A stretch of DNA of 64,000 nt, from the NCBI RefSeq assembly GCF_019703835.1, contig NZ_AP023055.1, positions 558,001-622,000 of the forward strand, written 5' to 3'. The notes under the pieces were generated by a model. That model was not told the origin of the DNA. It saw only the letters and a program-made list of their open reading frames with translations, and searched no databases. Origin of the DNA: Thaumasiovibrio subtropicus. Its GTDB lineage: Bacteria > Pseudomonadota > Gammaproteobacteria > Enterobacterales > Vibrionaceae. Of the stretch, positions 8,923-18,999 are shown piece after piece. Within the stretch, counting starts at the first letter, position 1, and each line of letters opens with the position of its first letter. The position numbers and the translations under genes were made by a program.

Positions 8923-8947
8923 ATTTTGAGGTGGCGTGAGTATATAA
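8923..8947. repeat. partial copy of the intergenic repeat
   Basis: Matches the right terminal arm of the 3717-3998 element: TTTTGAGGTGGCGTGAGTAT followed by ATA. The rest of the element is absent. Confidence 0.6.
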
Positions 8948-9009
8948 CCTATAAATTTCAGTGAATTAGAGTTAAAATTCAACCTTTATTTTTGAACGGT
9001 GAAGGGTCT

Positions 9010-11250
9010 GTGTTGTCATTATCTCGCGTTTGTTTATTGGTTGTGATGCTGCTCGCTAGCGGCAGCGTTTTAGCCACTGATGCTGACTATATTGAAGAAA
9101 TTGGCCAGTTGTTTGCTCAGGGTTCGAATGATCAAGCAAGAATTCGAACCCTGCTAGAACGAATTGAAAACCATACCGCGTCATCAGCCGCAACCTTAGC
9201 CCTCTACCATCAAAAGTCATTTGGTGGCGCTGGTGACATGTCACAAGTTATTCCGCTTTATGCACAGTCCGTCGCGCTAGGTTCGCGCACGACGGCAGCG
9301 TTAGAGCTGGCCTTTTTGCACCGCGAGGGTGAGTTACAGGGCAGTGATCCGAGCCAGTTCGCGAACTACCTATTTCTTTCCGCACAGCTAGGGCACACAT
9401 CAGCGCAACGGCTAGCGGCTTATGCCTTGGCAAAGACCGATTTCGTCGCCCATGACGATGAACCCAGCATCGAACAGCTAGCCACGCCACGTAAAATGCC
9501 TTCTACGGCCGTTAGCGCTTATGGCCTTTCGGACTTTCCTTACTCGCCTCGGATGGCTGTGTACTTGTTATCGACTCAGGGCGATCATCAAAAAGATTAT
9601 CTCGCGCTTTGCGAACAAGCATACTTTCCTCATTTACCGGACCAATGTGAACGGGGGCTACGCACGAGTTTAGTGAGAGTAAAAGATGGCGAGGTCTATA
9701 ACCGACTTGGAGAGTATTATGCGTCCGTCGCGCGTCAAGCAACGAGTGTTAGTCCGGATATGCGTCAAGCAGAGCAGTTCTATCAGCAAGCGGTTCGTCG
9801 CAGCAATCCGGTTGCTGTGGTTAACTTAGCGCTCGTCGCAGCGGATGCTGGCAAGCCCCCTGAGGAGTGGGTACCGACCTTGCAGAAAGTCATTGACGAA
9901 GGTGTTGCAGGGAGTGATGAACAACCGTTGGTGACAGCACGTCAACGGGCTATTGAAGCCTTAATCCGTTTCTATCGTCAGCATGACAACAACAGTATTG
10001 CCCACTATTACGCCGGATTAGATCCCACGTTACCTGAATCATTGTATCAGCTTTATCTTGTTGCCGATGAGGAGTGGCGCACCTACGAGATGAATCAATA
10101 TTTGGCTCAGTCAGCGGCGGCAGGGCACGAAGAAGCGATCTATCGTGACGCGGAGAATCGAAGGGACGATAAGTTAATCGCGACCCTTGCCGTGAATGGA
10201 TACGCGCCAGCGATTAAATCACGTCTAGAGAGCGCAAAATGGCAGTCAAATAGTGCCTCTGTCGAAGTGTGGCAAACGGACCTGTCTTGTGTTGAAGACA
10301 AGCTGCGGTGTATGACGAACGCGAGTGAAGCTGACACTGTCAACACAATGGCATCGAATGTGGCGTATTTGGCTAACGCTGGCCTTCGGTTTAGCGATCG
10401 CCGATGGGTATTGCAAGGGATTCAGCATTGGCAGACGTTAGTGAATGTTGAAGGGGTGATCGCGACCCATTGTGGGTATTTAGGGCTGCGAGCGACAGGG
10501 CAGGGGTTTGCACTTTCTGAGTCTGATAAAGCCTGCTTACTGGATAAGGAGCAAGTTAAACGCCTGAGTCAGCATGGTTTTAATCAGGTGGCGGCCATTG
10601 ATGATGCCACCATCGCGTTGTTGAACAACGGCCAGGTCATCGCGTGGGGCGACCCGTTTCGTGGCGGGAGTCTATTAGAGTCTTTGATTGGGTATCCCAG
10701 TTATGCCAGCTTAAGTGAGTATCGACGCAAACATGATGAGTTGCAGCAAGATGTCATTGAAATAGCCAATACCCATGACCACTTTGTTGCACTCAAAGAT
10801 GACGGAACTCTATGGCAGTGGGGACTGATGCAGTTTGGTATATCGCAGCGTTGGGTGTCATCGTATCGTAACGTTGTGGGTACGCCGTTTTGGTTTTGTG
10901 GTGAAGGTGACGGTATCACTTGTTGGCAGCCACGGCATCGTGACAACACCATTACCTTGTCGACTGATCCTAATGCCCGCTTGGTGCCCGTTTTGGGCGC
11001 ACCGGGTGTGTTGCTGTTATCGAACGGGGAGTTAGTTGCATGGATAGAAGCGCGAGGTCAGCGCTCGATTCAGCATCCGTTTGAGCGTCAAGACACTGTG
11101 TACAATCAGCGTCAAGTGACCGATTTTGAGACGATTTGGCATAAAGGGATGAAAAAAACCGTCTTAGTGGTCAATAACGGCGCGCGCGTCTGGGTTTGGT
11201 TTGATGAAGAAACGCGACAATTTCGCTTTTCAGCGTTAGATGATGCCTAG
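9010..11250 (+). CDS. exported Sel1/TPR-repeat protein with RCC1-like C terminus
   Basis: A large protein (about 746 residues) with an N-terminal signal sequence (LCLLVV-type hydrophobic core ending ASGSVLA). Residues about 30-430 carry helical repeats of the Sel1/TPR type, for example QVIPLYAQSVALGSRTTAALELAFLHREGE and QAEQFYQQAVRRSNPVAVVNLALVA. The last third has RCC1/beta-propeller-like strands: ALLNNGQVIAWGD, FVALKDDGTLWQWG and LLLSNGELVAW. The start is uncertain: GTG 9010 has AAGGG just upstream, while TTG at 8992 or 9013 is possible. It precedes a zinc-ribbon protein, a glycosyltransferase and a membrane-fusion protein, so I infer a periplasmic scaffold role analogous to AlgK in alginate export. 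Confidence 0.7.
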   Translation: MLSLSRVCLLVVMLLASGSVLATDADYIEEIGQLFAQGSNDQARIRTLLERIENHTASSAATLALYHQKSFGGAGDMSQVIPLYAQSVALGSRTTAALELAFLHREGELQGSDPSQFANYLFLSAQLGHTSAQRLAAYALAKTDFVAHDDEPSIEQLATPRKMPSTAVSAYGLSDFPYSPRMAVYLLSTQGDHQKDYLALCEQAYFPHLPDQCERGLRTSLVRVKDGEVYNRLGEYYASVARQATSVSPDMRQAEQFYQQAVRRSNPVAVVNLALVAADAGKPPEEWVPTLQKVIDEGVAGSDEQPLVTARQRAIEALIRFYRQHDNNSIAHYYAGLDPTLPESLYQLYLVADEEWRTYEMNQYLAQSAAAGHEEAIYRDAENRRDDKLIATLAVNGYAPAIKSRLESAKWQSNSASVEVWQTDLSCVEDKLRCMTNASEADTVNTMASNVAYLANAGLRFSDRRWVLQGIQHWQTLVNVEGVIATHCGYLGLRATGQGFALSESDKACLLDKEQVKRLSQHGFNQVAAIDDATIALLNNGQVIAWGDPFRGGSLLESLIGYPSYASLSEYRRKHDELQQDVIEIANTHDHFVALKDDGTLWQWGLMQFGISQRWVSSYRNVVGTPFWFCGEGDGITCWQPRHRDNTITLSTDPNARLVPVLGAPGVLLLSNGELVAWIEARGQRSIQHPFERQDTVYNQRQVTDFETIWHKGMKKTVLVVNNGARVWVWFDEETRQFRFSALDDA

Positions 11251-11470
11251 CGAGATCTAGGTTATTTGGGGTTGGCTTTGTATTCTTCTCTTTTAATTCA
11301 AAAGTTTACCTTGCCTGTTGGCGTTGCCGTGATGGGTTGCAGAGAAAGCGACAGTGCCTTTATATGCTTCAGTGTCAATATTGGTACAGGTGAAACATCG
11401 CAATAATGAAATAAAATAAACTTATCAATTACGTAAATTTGGAACGGAAATCAAAATTACGGGTGAGTTT

Positions 11471-12811
11471 ATGATCGAGTCTCCAGTTATCCATTGGTTG
11501 AGCACATCGCCGCCAAAGGGTGAGTTACACACTGAACATCGAGCAACACTTTTAGAATCCCCTCAGCAACGCGCGGGGATTTTAGTGATCGATCTGCCAA
11601 CGGTGCAGCAAGATAAGGTGTTATTGCAGTTGCATCGCTCTGGCGGTTACTGGGCTTGGCAAGTTTACACTGTCGAGAGTAGTCCGTTGTCTGATGCCCT
11701 CAGTGATGGGCTCTGGTCAGAGCAAGACTGGCAAACGCGTTGGGATTACCACCAGCAACGGCTTGCGCTGATTCATGAAGGTGAAGACGATAAAATGATG
11801 GCGTGGCTGTGGCTAAATCCAAGTCGCCGTCTACTCCCACACTATGTCCGTGACAGCCTGTCTATTTATCAGTATCCCTTATTGAGTGCTTATATGGGGG
11901 AGTCGGATTCGCCTTATGGTTTCTTGGTGCAAGAAGTCAAAAATGAGCGCTTAGAAGAAGACGAACTCCTTGATAAAATTCGCCTTTGTAGTCATTGTCA
12001 CTCAGGTCATGTCAACTACTTGGAAACCTGCCCATCTTGCCATAGCGCGGATATCACCGAGAAAGTCTCTCTGCATTGTTTTACCTGTGGCCATGTTGAT
12101 TTACAGAGCCACTTTACCCGCAAAGGGAAGATTGAGTGCCCAAACTGTTTGACCAAGCTACGCCATATTGGTGTGGATTATGACAGGCCATTAGAGGTGT
12201 ATGAGTGCCGACAGTGCGGGCATAACTTTGTTGAAGCAGAGACGAAGGCGAGGTGTATGGAGTGCCATAGCTTGCAAGACATTCATCAACTGATAGCCAG
12301 AAACATCTTTACCTATAAAGCGGGTGAGCAAACCAACCAAATGATGCGTCATGGCCACGTGCTCACTATTCCTGAGTTGAGTTTAAAAGGGCGTGTTGAG
12401 CGTCACTATTTTAGCCAGTTATTGGTGTGGTTGAACACCTTGGCGCGTCGTCATGATCAAGCACATCTATTAATTGGCCTCTATTTTCCTGGTTTGAAAG
12501 AGTATGGCTATCATTTTGGCGAGTTGAAGCTGTTTCAATTAATTGATCAGATCACTGAGCGGTTTAATGGCCTATTGCGTGATACCGACCTGTGTTGTCA
12601 GTATCACAACGATATGATGTTCTTGCTGATGCCGATGACGGAAATGGCCAATATGCATGTTCTGCAGGGAAAAATAGAGCAAATTGCTGACCTCATTGAA
12701 GATGAGGAGTTTACGATGTTGGTGTCTGCGTGGGCGCTGCCCAATGAGGAGTGCGGGCATGATGTGGTGAACTGGTTAGAAAGCTGTGCGGGTGAGCTTC
12801 AAGATGTCTGA
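11471..12811 (+). CDS. multi-zinc-ribbon protein with GGDEF-like C terminus (TackOD1-like)
   Basis: A 446-residue cytoplasmic protein. Residues about 170-265 hold a chain of CxxC pairs (CSHC, CPSC, CFTC, CPNC, CRQC, CMEC), enough for three zinc ribbons. This resembles the TackOD1 metal-binding family, but I make that match from memory. The last 140 residues (HYFSQLLVWLNTLARRHDQ... HNDMMFLLMPMTEM) have the shape of a GGDEF domain without the GGDEF signature, suggesting a receptor or regulator, not an active cyclase. The 3' end overlaps the glycosyltransferase start by 8 bases, so the two are translationally coupled. Likely regulates that enzyme. Confidence 0.7.
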   Translation: MIESPVIHWLSTSPPKGELHTEHRATLLESPQQRAGILVIDLPTVQQDKVLLQLHRSGGYWAWQVYTVESSPLSDALSDGLWSEQDWQTRWDYHQQRLALIHEGEDDKMMAWLWLNPSRRLLPHYVRDSLSIYQYPLLSAYMGESDSPYGFLVQEVKNERLEEDELLDKIRLCSHCHSGHVNYLETCPSCHSADITEKVSLHCFTCGHVDLQSHFTRKGKIECPNCLTKLRHIGVDYDRPLEVYECRQCGHNFVEAETKARCMECHSLQDIHQLIARNIFTYKAGEQTNQMMRHGHVLTIPELSLKGRVERHYFSQLLVWLNTLARRHDQAHLLIGLYFPGLKEYGYHFGELKLFQLIDQITERFNGLLRDTDLCCQYHNDMMFLLMPMTEMANMHVLQGKIEQIADLIEDEEFTMLVSAWALPNEECGHDVVNWLESCAGELQDV

Positions 12812-14117
12812 GTTCTATTATCTTGTCCGCACAATTTTTGGTTGGTTGGAGCAGAGCCAAGAGCTTTGGCTCGTGCTAATGCCGATGTTAATTGGTGTTG
12901 AATTACCCCTCTCGATTCTGGTGCTGACAGGCGTGTTTCGTTGGTCTGCGCGTCCTACTCCCCCATTGCCTACATCCTACCCGGGCATCAGCTTTGTGAT
13001 TACGTGTTATGGCGAAGGGGATGCCATCGCGATCACCATCGATACCTTGGTCGAGCAGCATTATCCCGGCGATATCGAAGTGTTGGCGGTTGTGGATGGT
13101 GCGGTACAGAATCAAGCGACGTTTAAGGCGGCCATTGAGGGCGCACGACGTTACAAAGGAAAAGCGCGTCGTGACGTTCGAGTGATTCCAAAGTGGCAGC
13201 GCGGTGGCCGAGTGTCGACACTCAACGCCGGTTTATCCAAAGCGACACATGACATTGTGATTAACGTGGATGGTGATACCTCTTTTGATAACACGATGGC
13301 GACGGAAATGATCACCAGTTTGCAAGACGCAAACGTGGTGGCCTGTGGCGGTGCACTTCGAGTACGAAACTGGCAAGACAATTTACTAACTCGGATGCAA
13401 GCGCTCGAATATATGGTGTCGATGCAGGCAGGAAAAACAGGGATGGCGACATGGGGGGTATTGAACAATATTTCCGGCGCATTTGGGGCATTTAAAAAGC
13501 CGATTTTAACGCAAGTGGGTGGGTGGGATACCCATACAGCCGAAGACCTGGATTTAACCATGCGGCTGAAGCAGTACAAACGGCGTTATCCCAGTGCAGG
13601 TTTAGGGTTTAATCCTCATGCGGTGGGGCACACTGACGTGCCGGATACGCTCAAAGGATTGGTGATGCAGCGATTGCGCTGGGATGGGGATTTGTTGTTC
13701 CTCTTTTTACGTAAACATCGCCAAGGGTTGAGTCCGCACCTATTGGGATGGGGCAACTTTGTGTTCACTATGACTTATGGTGTTGTGCAAAACGTCGTGT
13801 TGCCATTATTGGTGGTCTTTTACACCTTATTAATCATCTTCGCTTACCCCCTTAGCTTTATGGCTGCGATGATGTTTGTTCTTTATCTCGTCTACCTTGT
13901 GATGATCAGTTTTCATTTCATCATCTATCTCGGTTTGGTGTCTGAAAGGGCCAAAGCGGATGCGACGATGGCAGGGTGGCTATTACTTTACCCCTTCTAT
14001 GCCTTTTTTATGCGCATGGTCACGGCATTTTCCATGGTCAATGAAGTCGTGAGAAGAAGTCACGAAGAGTCGAGTATGGCACCGTGGTGGGTACTGAAAC
14101 GGGGGAAGCGCTTCTAA
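12804..14117 (+). CDS. membrane family 2 glycosyltransferase (polysaccharide synthase-like)
   Basis: After one N-terminal transmembrane segment comes a GT-A domain with all processive-synthase landmarks: FVITCYGEGDAI, VVDGA, the DxD motif in VNVDGDTSFD, the catalytic TAEDLDL and the QRLRW motif. Three or four C-terminal membrane segments follow. This is the layout of hyaluronan, PNAG and cellulose-type synthases, which polymerise and extrude a glycan at the inner membrane. The sugar is not predictable. ATG 12804 lies inside the preceding gene's last codons; the next gene starts one base after its stop. Confidence 0.88.
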   Translation: MSEFYYLVRTIFGWLEQSQELWLVLMPMLIGVELPLSILVLTGVFRWSARPTPPLPTSYPGISFVITCYGEGDAIAITIDTLVEQHYPGDIEVLAVVDGAVQNQATFKAAIEGARRYKGKARRDVRVIPKWQRGGRVSTLNAGLSKATHDIVINVDGDTSFDNTMATEMITSLQDANVVACGGALRVRNWQDNLLTRMQALEYMVSMQAGKTGMATWGVLNNISGAFGAFKKPILTQVGGWDTHTAEDLDLTMRLKQYKRRYPSAGLGFNPHAVGHTDVPDTLKGLVMQRLRWDGDLLFLFLRKHRQGLSPHLLGWGNFVFTMTYGVVQNVVLPLLVVFYTLLIIFAYPLSFMAAMMFVLYLVYLVMISFHFIIYLGLVSERAKADATMAGWLLLYPFYAFFMRMVTAFSMVNEVVRRSHEESSMAPWWVLKRGKRF

Positions 14118-15158
14118 ATGAAAGTGAAATTTTACTTAGATAAACAGCAACAACCCACCTCAGAGCAGGGTGTCAAAGTGATCTATGGCAGTGCGAAACG
14201 TAGTGGGTATCAGCTGCGGTGGTATTTCTTACTGTTGCTCATTGTGAGCCCACTGTTAGTGATGCTGTATTACATCTATCAAGAGTATTTGACGGTTAAA
14301 GCGCCGGGTATTGTTACGGTTGAACCGATTGTGTTGACTGCCGCAGGGGATGGGGTGATAGCAGAGGTCCACTATCAACGAGGCGAGATTGTGCAACAAG
14401 GCCAACGGTTGATCTCTATAAAAAATGCCTTGATCGAGGATGATATCGCCTTCTTACACCTTGCCCTTGCTGACATCGAAGAACGTGAAGTAACCGAGTT
14501 AGACTTTGCGCGCTATGAAGACGCGATTAAAGAGGCGAACCGCACCTTACGAGAGCTGAGCAATGTAAAATCGAAATATGATGAGTACCTTCGAACGCGG
14601 CAGGTGTCACAGGTTGATTATGCCACCGTTGTCAATTTAAAAGGGGCTGCAGAGCAAACGGTTAGCAATGGCTATATCGATCTCAATCAAGCGCAGATCA
14701 ATCACCAACAAACCTTGATTGCAGGTGCTATCGCGCGGCTACGGTTAGATTTGCAACGGGCATTGTCACAAAATGAAATTCGCCAAGCGCAGTTGTTAGT
14801 CCACAGCCCTTACCATGGTTTTGTGGTGGACTCGCAGATTAAAGTGGGGCAGCGTATTGAGAAAGGTGATGAACTTGCCACCATCTCTTCAAAGCTATCG
14901 CCAAAGATTGTGGGTTATCTCAGTCCACGTTTTATTGCCTATGCCAGCAAAGGCAGCGAGGCAACGGTACAACTTCCGGACGGCACTCGGTTGAGAGCGG
15001 AAGTGAGTTTACCAACCGAGTTGGCTTCTAAGCTTCCCCCTCAATTAGCGAAACCGTTTGAAGGACAACCCGCATTGCTGAAAGTGACTTTGGCCTTTCT
15101 CGAGCCTATTGATGACGAAAAATGGGTTGAAGGTATGCCTGTGCAGATCCATTTTTAG
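14118..15158 (+). CDS. HlyD-type membrane-fusion protein
   Basis: A 346-residue protein with one transmembrane segment (about residues 37-57), a split biotinyl-lipoyl domain (GDGVIAEVHYQRGEIVQQGQRL and the returning VHSPYHGFVVDSQIKVGQRIEKGDEL), and an intervening coiled coil of about 110 residues. Such proteins bridge inner-membrane machinery to the periplasm. Its start codon abuts the stop of the glycosyltransferase gene, so it is the last gene of that operon. The pairing recalls Alg8-Alg44, although no PilZ domain is visible. Confidence 0.85.
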   Translation: MKVKFYLDKQQQPTSEQGVKVIYGSAKRSGYQLRWYFLLLLIVSPLLVMLYYIYQEYLTVKAPGIVTVEPIVLTAAGDGVIAEVHYQRGEIVQQGQRLISIKNALIEDDIAFLHLALADIEEREVTELDFARYEDAIKEANRTLRELSNVKSKYDEYLRTRQVSQVDYATVVNLKGAAEQTVSNGYIDLNQAQINHQQTLIAGAIARLRLDLQRALSQNEIRQAQLLVHSPYHGFVVDSQIKVGQRIEKGDELATISSKLSPKIVGYLSPRFIAYASKGSEATVQLPDGTRLRAEVSLPTELASKLPPQLAKPFEGQPALLKVTLAFLEPIDDEKWVEGMPVQIHF

Positions 15159-15210
15159 CCCAACTTAACTTAGCTCCCCTTTATCTTGCCTTTGATGCGT
15201 GTGACCGTAT

Positions 15211-15306
15211 GTGACTGCTTTTTGATTTAGCCCACGAGATCTTCAAAGCAGTGCCTCTATGGCAAACCTAGAAACGCTCGCTGAACAAGCGCCTCGAGGT
15301 GGCTTG
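15211..15306. repeat. half-length copy of the intergenic repeat
   Basis: About 96 bases align with 3897-3994. The inner stem is kept by compensating change: ACTGCTTT pairs with AAAGCAGT here, where the first copy has ACTGTTTT with AAAACAGT. Located between the polysaccharide cluster and norR. Confidence 0.65.
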
Positions 15307-15453
15307 TTCTGCGCGCATTGAGTGGGTATTGGGTAGCCAATTGCCATGTCCATGATCCGAGATCAATTTCTCTCAGATTCACTCAAACGTTAATCTGGGG
15401 CTGATGTTAAAGTGACATCACCTTTGTGTGGCTGATCAGGTTGACCATCAAAA

Positions 15454-16989
15454 ATGCAGCAATCGATAACAATAGATAAAGTGCTACTGAATATCGCCTT
15501 GAATTTGAGTACGAGTCGTTCACATACGCAGCAGTACCAAAGCTTAATAGAGGGGGTAGCACAGGCGTTTCCGTGCGATGCGAGCTGTCTATTTATCTTT
15601 GATGAGGATGGGTTTTTAACGCCTGTCGCGGTGAAAGGGCTGATGTCATCCGTTTTGGGACAGCGTTATTTTCCGAAGGCGCATCCAAGGCTCGAAGCCA
15701 TTGTACAAAGCATGCAGCCTGTGCGCTTTGATGCCGATTGTACGCTGCCAGACCCGTTTGATGGCGCGTTGATGAGTGAAGAGTACTGCATGGATGTTCA
15801 CGACTGCATGGGGATAAGCCTGTATGTTGAAGGGCAACAAGTCGGTGTCTTGACGATGGATGCGCTTACAGTCGGTGCCTTTGATGATATTGATAGGGTA
15901 GCCATTGAAACCTTTGCCGCGATGGCCGCCGCGACACTGCGAAACATTGGCCAATTGCAGGCGTTGAAAGCGCAGAACCAAAAACAGCAAAGCGTGACAC
16001 AAACCTTAATTCAGCAAGCCCGCTCTCAACATGGGGAGATGGTGGGGCTCAGCCCGCAAGTCAATCAACTACGCAATAACATCGCGACAGTGGCGCAAAC
16101 AGATTATGCGGTGTTAGTGACAGGGGAAACAGGGACAGGCAAAGAGCTTGTTGCCCATTCAGTGCATGCCCAATCACATCGTCGCGATAAACCCATGATC
16201 TACGTGAACTGCGCCGCATTGCCTGAAGGGCTGGCGGAGAGTGAGTTGTTTGGGCATGTGAAAGGGGCGTTTACCGGGGCCAATGGCCATCGTGCAGGCA
16301 AGTTTGAACTGGCCGATGGCGGAACGATCTTTCTCGATGAAGTGGGTGAACTACCTCTGCTCCTGCAAGCTAAATTGCTGCGTGTGATTCAGCATGGTGA
16401 ACTGCAACGTGTCGGCAGTGATCAACACCTGATGGTCAATGTCCGTATTATTGCCGCGACCAATCGGCAGCTAGAGAATGAGGTAGAGGCGGGGACATTT
16501 CGCGCTGACTTGTACCACAGGCTCAATGTCTTTCCTATTAAAGTGCCACCTTTGCGAGCACGTGACGGCGATATTCCGGTGTTAGCAGGCTATTTACTGG
16601 AAAAAGTGCGCCAACAATTTAATGCCCCTAACCTGCATGTCCACCCTAAGGTGTTGACACAATTAGAGGCGCTGCCTTGGCTGGGTAACGTTCGTGAGTT
16701 GGAACACACCTTAACCCGAGCGGCCCTGCATGCGATTCAACAAGGCGTGAGTACCCTTCACCTTCACCATTTCGACACATCTCTAGATTTGGATGATGTG
16801 AAAAATACATCAAGCTATTTCCCGAAAGAGAGCCAACCATTGCGAACGCTAGTGGAAGACTATCAGCGTGATGTTATCGCGTACGCGCTGAATCAAACAG
16901 GGGGTGTTTGGGCAAAAGCGGCCGAGTTTTTGCAGATGGACCGGGGTAATCTATACCGAATGGGGAAAAAATTAGGGGTTAACAAATGA
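15454..16989 (+). CDS. norR: NorR, nitric-oxide-responsive sigma-54 activator
   Basis: 511 residues in the NorR order. An N-terminal GAF domain (about 20-175) senses nitric oxide through a non-haem iron. A central AAA+ domain follows, with Walker A GETGTGKE, the sigma-54-contacting GAFTGA loop, Walker [11 protein letters not shown] and the R-finger segment [16 protein letters not shown]-terminal Fis-type helix-turn-helix closes the protein ([24 protein letters not shown]). Length and architecture match E. coli NorR (about 500). It sits upstream of hcp-hcr, whose control region holds a sigma-54 promoter and GT-N7-AC sites, so hcp-hcr is the likely target. Confidence 0.92.
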   Translation: MQQSITIDKVLLNIALNLSTSRSHTQQYQSLIEGVAQAFPCDASCLFIFDEDGFLTPVAVKGLMSSVLGQRYFPKAHPRLEAIVQSMQPVRFDADCTLPDPFDGALMSEEYCMDVHDCMGISLYVEGQQVGVLTMDALTVGAFDDIDRVAIETFAAMAAATLRNIGQLQALKAQNQKQQSVTQTLIQQARSQHGEMVGLSPQVNQLRNNIATVAQTDYAVLVTGETGTGKELVAHSVHAQSHRRDKPMIYVNCAALPEGLAESELFGHVKGAFTGANGHRAGKFELADGGTIFLDEVGELPLLLQAKLLRVIQHGELQRVGSDQHLMVNVRIIAATNRQLENEVEAGTFRADLYHRLNVFPIKVPPLRARDGDIPVLAGYLLEKVRQQFNAPNLHVHPKVLTQLEALPWLGNVRELEHTLTRAALHAIQQGVSTLHLHHFDTSLDLDDVKNTSSYFPKESQPLRTLVEDYQRDVIAYALNQTGGVWAKAAEFLQMDRGNLYRMGKKLGVNK

Positions 16990-16999
16990 TAGACCCAAG

Positions 17000-17018
17000 C
17001 ACCTTGAGGTGGCTTGAG
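17000..17018. repeat. terminal fragment of the intergenic repeat
   Basis: GCACCTTGAGGTGGCTTGAG-like sequence matching the right arm of the 3717-3998 element, directly after the norR stop. Confidence 0.5.
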
Positions 17019-17122
17019 CCGTTAGGGGGATAGAGCCGTCCATTAGAAGCACTCGTTCTTTTGCTCGCGACTTTTAGCCGCTGTTCGAAAGGTGCTTTTC
17101 AAAGCACCTTCTCTATTGTGTT

Positions 17123-17163
17123 GTCGTTAAGACATCGCCTGCGTTGTTCTAAGTACAACGCAC
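17123..17163. promoter_or_regulatory. candidate NorR enhancer sites
   Basis: Three matches to GT-N7-AC: GTCGTTAAGAC (17123-17133), GTTCTAAGTAC (17146-17156, within an imperfect palindrome) and GTACAACGCAC (17153-17163, overlapping the second). They lie 50-90 bases upstream of the sigma-54 promoter, a normal distance for an enhancer-binding activator. The consensus is loose, so the exact set is uncertain. Confidence 0.5.
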
Positions 17164-17210
17164 TACGCTCCAAGATTAGATTAATTTCATAATAATCAAT
17201 AGCTTAACTA

Positions 17211-17227
17211 TTGGCATGTTTTCTGCT
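17211..17227 (+). promoter_or_regulatory. sigma-54 promoter of hcp-hcr
   Basis: TTGGCATGTTTTCTGCT matches the -24/-12 consensus with GG and GC dinucleotides 12 bases apart (one mismatch in the -12 box). It is about 50 bases upstream of the hcp start, as expected for NorR control. Confidence 0.7.
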
Positions 17228-17275
17228 GCAGAGGAGGAACAAACGACAATTATTCTAAAGACTGGAGAACCCATT

Positions 17276-18937
17276 ATGTTCTGTATTCAATGTGAGCAGA
17301 CAATTCAAACCCCGGCGGTAAAAGGCTGCGCTTTCGCACAAGGTATGTGCGGTAAAACGTCGGAGGTGTCCGACCTGCAAGACGTATTGGTGTATACCCT
17401 ACAAGGGGTCTCTTTTTGGGCAGCGCGTGCGTTGGAATTCAATATTGTCAATGATGAAATCAACCACTGGGCACCGAGTGCCTTCTTCTCTACGTTGACG
17501 AATGTTAACTTCGACCCAGCTCGCATCCTTGAGCTCACGTCCCAAGCGGCTGACTACAAATCTCGCCTTAAAGATCAGGTGATAACCCTGGCTGCATTGA
17601 CAAGTGAAGCCATCGCGGCAATGCCGGATGTCGCTAACTTTGAGCTGCCAAAGGGTGCGGAAGAGATTTTGGCTTTCGCGCCTCAAGTCGCTGTCAATCG
17701 TGGTAAAGATCATGTGCATGAAGATGTTATCGGTCTGCGCCTACTCTGCCTATACGGTTTAAAAGGCGCGGCCGCATATATGGAGCATGCGCGAGTACTT
17801 GAGCAAACCAATAACGATATCTACGCTGAGTACCATGAAATCATGGCGTGGCTGGGGACAGATCCTGTAGACCTCGGCGAGTTACTCGACTGCTCAATGC
17901 GCATCGGTCTGATGAACTACAAGGTGATGGAAATGTTGGATCATGGTGAGACGGCAACGTTTGGTCATCCAGAGCCAACAACGGTGAATGTGAAGCCAGT
18001 AAAAGGGAAGTGTATTCTGGTTTCAGGCCATGACCTTCATGATCTAGAGAAAATTCTGCAACAAACTGAAGGTAAAGGCATCAACGTTTATACCAATGGT
18101 GAAATGCTTCCTGCACACGGCTATCCAGCGTTGAAGAAATATCCCCATTTGGTGGGTAACTACGGCAGTGCTTGGCAGAATCAGCAGAAAGAGTTTGCCA
18201 ACTTCCCGGGCGCTATTGTGATGACATCGAACTGCCTATTGAACCCAGATGTTGGTCAATATGCAGACCGCTTATTTACACGCAGCATTGTCGGTTGGCC
18301 GGGAGTGGCACACCTTGAAGGCGATGATTTTAGCCGAGTCGTCGAGTGCGCACTTGCCCACGAAGGTTTCCAGCACGATGAAATCGAGCACCATATCACC
18401 GTCGGCTTTGGCCGCAATGCGTTGATGAATGCCGCCCCGGCGGTCATTGATCAAGTGAAGCAAGGCAACATTAAGCATTTCTTCCTTGTGGGAGGCTGTG
18501 ATGGTGATAAGGCTGAGCGTAGCTACTACACCGATTTCACCGCAGCCGCACCCGATGACACCCTTATCCTGACTTTAGCGTGTGGTAAATACCGCTTCAA
18601 TAAAAACACTTTTGGCGATATTCAGGGAATTCCTCGCTTGTTGGATGTGGGGCAGTGTAATGATGCCTATTCTGCTATCCAGCTTGCGTTGGCGCTTGCA
18701 AACGAGTTCGACTGTGGCGTTAATGATCTGCCGCTGACCTTAGTACTCTCTTGGTTCGAGCAAAAAGCGATTGTCATTCTGTTGACCTTGTTTGCGCTGG
18801 GTGTCAAAGGGATCTACACCGGACCAACGGCACCGGCATTCCTAACCCCCAATCTGATTGCCATTATCCAAGAAAAGTTCGATATGCGCAGTATTGGCAA
18901 CGTGCAGGATGACCTTAAAGCTATCCTCGCAGCGTAA
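17276..18937 (+). CDS. hcp: hybrid-cluster protein (hydroxylamine/NO reductase)
   Basis: A 553-residue protein that starts [27 protein letters not shown], carrying the N-terminal cysteine set for the iron-sulfur cluster. The hybrid-cluster ligands are also visible: [33 protein letters not shown] and [12 protein letters not shown]. Hcp reduces nitric oxide or hydroxylamine and counters nitrosative stress in the cytoplasm. ATG 17276 is preferred over in-frame upstream codons because the family begins MFC and GGAG lies nine bases upstream. Hcr follows at 62 bases. Confidence 0.94.
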   Translation: MFCIQCEQTIQTPAVKGCAFAQGMCGKTSEVSDLQDVLVYTLQGVSFWAARALEFNIVNDEINHWAPSAFFSTLTNVNFDPARILELTSQAADYKSRLKDQVITLAALTSEAIAAMPDVANFELPKGAEEILAFAPQVAVNRGKDHVHEDVIGLRLLCLYGLKGAAAYMEHARVLEQTNNDIYAEYHEIMAWLGTDPVDLGELLDCSMRIGLMNYKVMEMLDHGETATFGHPEPTTVNVKPVKGKCILVSGHDLHDLEKILQQTEGKGINVYTNGEMLPAHGYPALKKYPHLVGNYGSAWQNQQKEFANFPGAIVMTSNCLLNPDVGQYADRLFTRSIVGWPGVAHLEGDDFSRVVECALAHEGFQHDEIEHHITVGFGRNALMNAAPAVIDQVKQGNIKHFFLVGGCDGDKAERSYYTDFTAAAPDDTLILTLACGKYRFNKNTFGDIQGIPRLLDVGQCNDAYSAIQLALALANEFDCGVNDLPLTLVLSWFEQKAIVILLTLFALGVKGIYTGPTAPAFLTPNLIAIIQEKFDMRSIGNVQDDLKAILAA

Positions 18938-18999
18938 TGGATTATTAAGCCATGCGTCGCCTCGCTGGGTGGCGCAGTCTTTTTCTTAAAGAGAGTGTT

